Source of the DNA: Chondrilla cf. caribensis
Lineage: Eukaryota; Porifera; Demospongiae; Chondrillida; Chondrillidae
Direction of reading: 5' to 3'
NCBI GenBank assembly: GCA_964020155.1
Contig: OZ026550.1
Location: 2,578,352-2,642,351 of the forward strand
Length of the DNA: 64,000 nucleotides
Part shown: positions 59,677 to 64,000 of the stretch, in pieces
Position numbering within the stretch: position 1 is the first letter of the stretch
How the letters are laid out: every line of letters starts with the position of its first letter
Notes under the pieces: generated by a model
The model's database searches: none
Seen by the model: only the letters and a program-made list of their open reading frames with translations
What the model was told of the DNA's origin: nothing
Made by a program: the position numbers and the translations under genes

Positions 59677-60949
59677 AAAGCCTTTTTCATAGGTATGACG
59701 GCATGTCGAATATCTCCATCAAATGAGTGAAGTACAACCCATCGAAGGGATTGAAACATAGCTATAATGTATTAGAAGTCTAGACGCCATTCGTTCGTGC
59801 ATAAAACCGGTCCTGGAGAAAGGAAGAGGCAGAAAAAATAAGAGCAATTTTCCGGCGGCCATTTTGTTTACGGAACCGATCTCACATGTTCTACCTGCGT
59901 ATGATATGTATGATGGCAAAGTTTGCTTAAGCCAACCTTACTATACTATACTATACATGGGTAAATTTCATCAATCTATACATGCAGAGAAATGGGCTGC
60001 CATTTTGTTGAGTTCCAGATCACATGCTCTGTCATGGCGTGTGAAGCACCAAATGTTTTTAAAAAATATAAACACTATAGCTATGTTTAACCAAATGCGT
60101 TCCTGCCATCACCACAAGAGCGAAGTTGACCAGTTGAGGCAATCTGTGTTTTCATGGCCTGTATCATTTAAAAATGGATAGTATAAGTTTTTGGAACGAG
60201 GTATGAATTATCCGTATGAAAGTTTCTCAATTTACTTGTCAACCAATCAATCACACAACAACATGATCCTCTTCAGCTTAGTCGAAGATTCATTTCATTC
60301 CCTCGCAGGTTTCTGATATTCTCAGAAACCTCGGATCAATTTTTGCCTCCAATATTAAATGTATGCAGTGTACATTGAGGTTTAGCATCCAACATTACAT
60401 CAGCTATAGCAATGAGGAACTAGAAACGGGGTGCTTGGTTACTATAAGGATGACGAAATTATAATAACAATACATGAAGTCCTTCAGTGCTGAAAGGTTT
60501 GATGTATTATTGAAATCTTGAACTTTTCAATACATATGATGGAATAATTAATGAATGAATATTGAATATTATTAAAAGTTTTAATATATGTAACTGAAAT
60601 ATGTAAAGCAAAAGTGAAAAATCAAATTCTACTGTGCCTCTATTATACAGGGTTTTCTAGTATCTTGAATAGTTGTTAAGATTAATAATATTATTGAAAA
60701 CAAGTTATTGGGATCCGGACGGGTAAGCAGAAAGTCAATTGTTTGACAGCAGTACTCGTAGATGAGACGGTGTCTATATATAAATTGATTGCATAATCAA
60801 TTGGGAGCAATAATAATAATCATCATAATATATGAACTGTTAAGTTACCATACATATCTACAAGCACAATTATCAAAAGCGTAACACTTAGTCGAGAACT
60901 TATATAATAAAATAAAAAAAACTGCAAACAGTGATAATCTGATGTCAGT
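59677..60949. other. no gene recognised
   Basis: Two GCCATTTTGTT sequences (59,860 and 60,000) and short open frames only. From about 60,830 (ATGAACTGTTAAGTTACCATAC) the sequence is the duplicate of 53,520 onward. Confidence 0.35.
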
Positions 60950-61516
60950 GGAATTGTTCAAGCTATACATAAGATGTTTCTGGCTGACACCCTCAATGCT
61001 GGAAATTACACAGTCTCTAGGGTTAACCTGTGGGGAGGAGAAGGAGGAATGATTGAATGCAATAGGACCACAGACCTATGCAATAGAAAACTGTGTGTGT
61101 ACAGATGTAAGTGGATCTATACTTGAACTTAAATATAATAGTATATTCAACATGTTTTGAACATACTGGTCTGAATATATTATTATGTGTATATTTTGTA
61201 CGTACTGGTCTACTTGTACACACATCCCCATAGGTACATGTATGCATGTGCTCGGCTTCTGTGACATAAAACTGGCAACATGTACAGATACTGACAAAAA
61301 CATATGAACATGTGCTAAGAAGGAGAAAGTAGGTCCAGATGGACATACTGAAAGTGAAATGATGCGTTGAAAGGTCACGAGAATCACAAGAACCTCTTTG
61401 ACTTGTCAGAGAAACAGGAGTTGTTGGATATACTGGATCAACGAGGGCCTCAAGGATGCCATGGACATCAGGAAGCACTAGGAGATGCTGAAGCTACACA
61501 GATGAGTGCTTTTTGA
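60950..61516 (+). pseudogene. second copy of the small relic upstream of collagen gene B
   Basis: Traces are TLNAGNYTVSRVNLWGGEGG near 60,985-61,050 and, after about 320 bp of inserted or intronic sequence, NHKNLFDLSEKQE...GPQG...ALGDAEATQMSAF, ending in TGA at 61,514-61,516. A potential donor (CAGATGTAAGT) near 61,107 suggests that the insert could be an intron absent from the 53.6-kb copy. The two copies differ in frame, so function is doubtful. Confidence 0.35.
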
Positions 61517-62099
61517 AGGATTCAGTCAAACCCTACAATAAGCTAATTACATAATTGGAAGTTATTTTATTAGTTGAGCAACTATGCATGACTTACTAAA
61601 TCTGTTAGCTTTATAATAGCCATAAAAATGCTATGCAAGTATAATTAAGTTATAAGACAATTCAGGTAGTCATTGTGACCGGCAGTGCATAGTTCAATGA
61701 GTAGTACCCCATGAACAGACCAGAAATTGAAGATGTTTAGTGACCAAGTACTTAGAGTGAGTGAGTTTACAGCACTCTTCAAGGATTACTAACAATGTGT
61801 ATGATGTCCAACATGATATAATACCTTGGGCTGTCAGGAAGTCCTAGCTTGAAGTGTTAACCTCAAGAATATTATAATGTTCAAATGTGAATTATGAAAC
61901 TATTTCTCTACATGACATGACATTTAAATGCAGATTCTCTTTACAATTCACTTCAACAATATAGGTTGCACGACTTGCTGCATCTGCTACAACACCAAAT
62001 CCAAATACTGTACATCGTAATCACACAAATATGTACGGCAAAGCACTGTCATAATGTCATTAATATTAATTATTACAGCAAATTACATAGATCCCGAAA

Positions 62100-62237
62100 T
62101 GCACACATACACACACACGCATGCTTGCTTCACACATGCATCCACACACGCATGAATATGCACACACACATGCATACACACACACACACACACACATGCA
62201 TGCTTCACACATGCATCCACACACGCATGAATATGCA

Positions 62238-62288
<51 letters not shown>

Positions 62289-62334
62289 GCATGCATACAC
62301 ACACAAATGCACATACATGCTCTCACACACTCAA

Positions 62335-62416
<82 letters not shown>

Positions 62417-62426
62417 ACACACACAA
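62100..62426. repeat. CA-rich microsatellite with internal 60-80-bp duplication
   Basis: (AC)n interrupted by CATGCATG-type pieces. The segment GCTTCACACATGCATCCACACACGCATGAATATG occurs twice (62,127 and 62,201). The pure (AC)n core is at about 62,336-62,410. Counterpart of 54,541-54,599. Confidence 0.9.
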
Positions 62427-62716
62427 AGGACACATACAAACACTTGAATCAACTTGTTCACACCAAATCAGAATTACTATGAATTCCACATTAATGTTGT
62501 GCGTGGGTATGGTGTCCTCATTCAATTTCCATTCTCTATCAGTATCAATGAAAACACCATACACATAACCACACATTGTGAAGAACTAGAAATACACAAT
62601 GAATATCATTAAAAGTGGGACTGTTCTCCCAGTGAATATTATATAAACTGCCTGTTCTCTTGTGGTTACCACAAAGTAGCACTGAGAAATTTAGAGTATT
62701 GACTGGAGCTACAGTT

Positions 62717-64000
62717 ATGGCTCCAAGCATTCAGGTCTTTGTACAAGTGGCTCTTTTGTTTTGTGTAGGGTCTACCAGTATGGGGCGTATCACTGATTTG
62801 CATAAGACAGTTTCAGAACTCGAAGACGAGGTGAAGGTGTCACAAGAAGAAATCAAGTCACTTCACCGGTTGATAGAACAGTTGGAGAAAAGACTACAAC
62901 AGCTTGAAACAAAAGGTGAGTTAGGTGAGGTTAAAATACAACCTGCAGTCCCTACCCTTCATACCTGTTAGTCAGGACTATCCTCCTGTTGATTATATCT
63001 ACAGTACAGTATGAAACTCTCCCTTGTGAGTGGCAAGACAATAAACTATTGAATAGAATTGTATTATACATGTGTTATCATTCATATTACATGCATATAC
63101 GCATTATTTTACATGAGAATACAATGTCCAACTCAATCTATAAAATTTAATAATGTGGTCAGAAAACCTCCTTAAACCTTTAAGATAGATGAGAATATGT
63201 CCTTGTTTTCTCAGGAATATGTACAAACTAATAATCTAAAACAGTATGTTCTATTTCATATAATATTATCATACATCATTTTGGATTATGTACACACATT
63301 GTTTTTAAACAGATAAACTCCTGGAAAGAACTAGACGACAAGATGTTTGCAATTGTCCCCCTGGACCAAAAGGGGATAGAGGAACACCGGGACTGGATGG
63401 GATGAATGGAACGAAGGGGGAAAAAGGAGACCCAGGACCACATGGGGAGCAGGGTGAAAAAGGAGAGCTAGGACTGTCAGGATTGCGAGGACCACAGGGA
63501 TCACCAGGGGTTAATGGAACAAAGGGTGAACGAGGAAAAACAGGTCAACCAGGAAATACTGGACAGAAAGGTAAACCAGGACTGAAAGGAGACACAGGGG
63601 TGCCAGGATATAATGGAACAAAAGGTGAACGTGGAGAATCAGGAGAATCAGGAAATGTTGGACCGAAAGGTGAACCAGGACTGAAAGGAGACACAGGAAT
63701 GCCAGGGCTTAATGGAACAAAAGGTGAACGTGGAGAATCAGGACAACCAGGAAATGTTGGACAGAAAGGTGAACCAGGAGTGAAAGGAGACAAAGGCGTG
63801 CCAGGACTTAATGGAACAAAAGGAGAAAGAGGAGAAACAGGACAACCAGGAAATGTTGGACAGGAAGGTGAACCAGGACTGAAAGGTGACATGGGGGTGC
63901 CAGGACTTAATGGAACAAAAGGTGAACGTGGAGAATCAGGACAACCAGGAAATGTTGGACAGAAAGGTGAACCAGGAGTGAAAGGAGACAAAGGCGTGCC
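62717..64000 (+). CDS. collagen-like secreted protein B (3' end beyond the window)
   Basis: Exons are 62,717-62,915 and 63,313 onward, with the same phase-1 intron and the same exon 1 length (199 nt) as gene A. The signal peptide and coiled coil are nearly the same (SMGRITDLHKTVSELEDEV). The CxC motif and about 70 Gly-X-Y triplets are visible without a break. The modules are again 99 bp with one N-G-T each. Differences from gene A include GKT/GNT in the first module and VKGDKGVP in two later ones, so the module order is not the same and modules have been shuffled or converted. The frame is open to the last base. It arose with gene A by tandem duplication (start codons 7,842 bp apart). Confidence 0.85.

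Overview
The window looks like nuclear DNA of an early-branching animal, most likely a demosponge. It is AT-rich, genes are spliced with GT-AG introns, and it holds collagen Gly-X-Y genes, CA/TG microsatellites, short inverted-repeat elements and a decayed reverse transcriptase. It also has an ankyrin/P-loop remnant and a large intronless beta-helix/multi-membrane protein of a kind I associate with sponge genomes. The sponge assignment is an inference from content; no marker gene proves it.

Bases 1-44,640 are a tandem array of one two-exon gene family on the + strand: ten recognisable copies plus one old relic. Exon 1 (483 nt in most copies) encodes a signal peptide and an ectodomain with eight cysteines and two N-glycosylation sequons. 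A phase-0 intron of about 405-460 nt follows. Exon 2 (993 nt) encodes a stalk, seven hydrophobic segments and a short basic tail ending in an acidic dileucine-type signal. Positive charges fall on alternate loops, so the predicted topology is N-out/C-in, as in GPCRs, but I see no known GPCR motif. Copies 2, 5, 9 and 10 are intact at 491 codons. Copy 1 enters the window at exon 2. Copies 3 and 6 have one nonsense codon each, and copy 7 has a 1-nt insertion. Copy 4 is a solo exon 2 with several lesions, copy 8 has lost its signal peptide and five membrane segments, and copy 11 is a fragment. Intergenic sequence is duplicated with the genes and carries TG microsatellites at a paralogous site, degenerate 18-bp repeats and a conserved 17-nt palindrome.

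Mobile or foldback DNA interrupts the array: a pogo-like MITE (2.1 kb), a 230-bp palindrome (23.2 kb), a hairpin (30.1 kb), a reverse-transcriptase relic (36.3-38.3 kb) and a precise 1.27-kb TIR insertion in the intron of copy 10.

Bases 46,534-50,442 (- strand) hold a signal-peptide/beta-helix/Cys-rich/multi-TM protein of about 1,220 residues, split by two frameshifts. Two antisense shards of a relative lie inside the 7TM array (5.15 and 19.99 kb). Ankyrin and P-loop remnants follow on the - strand (51.6-53.5 kb).

Bases 53.6-64.0 kb hold a tandem duplication of about 7.6-7.8 kb. Each copy carries a small relic, a CA microsatellite and a two-exon collagen-like gene: signal peptide, coiled coil, CxC, then Gly-X-Y repeats built from 99-bp modules. 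The second copy runs off the window.
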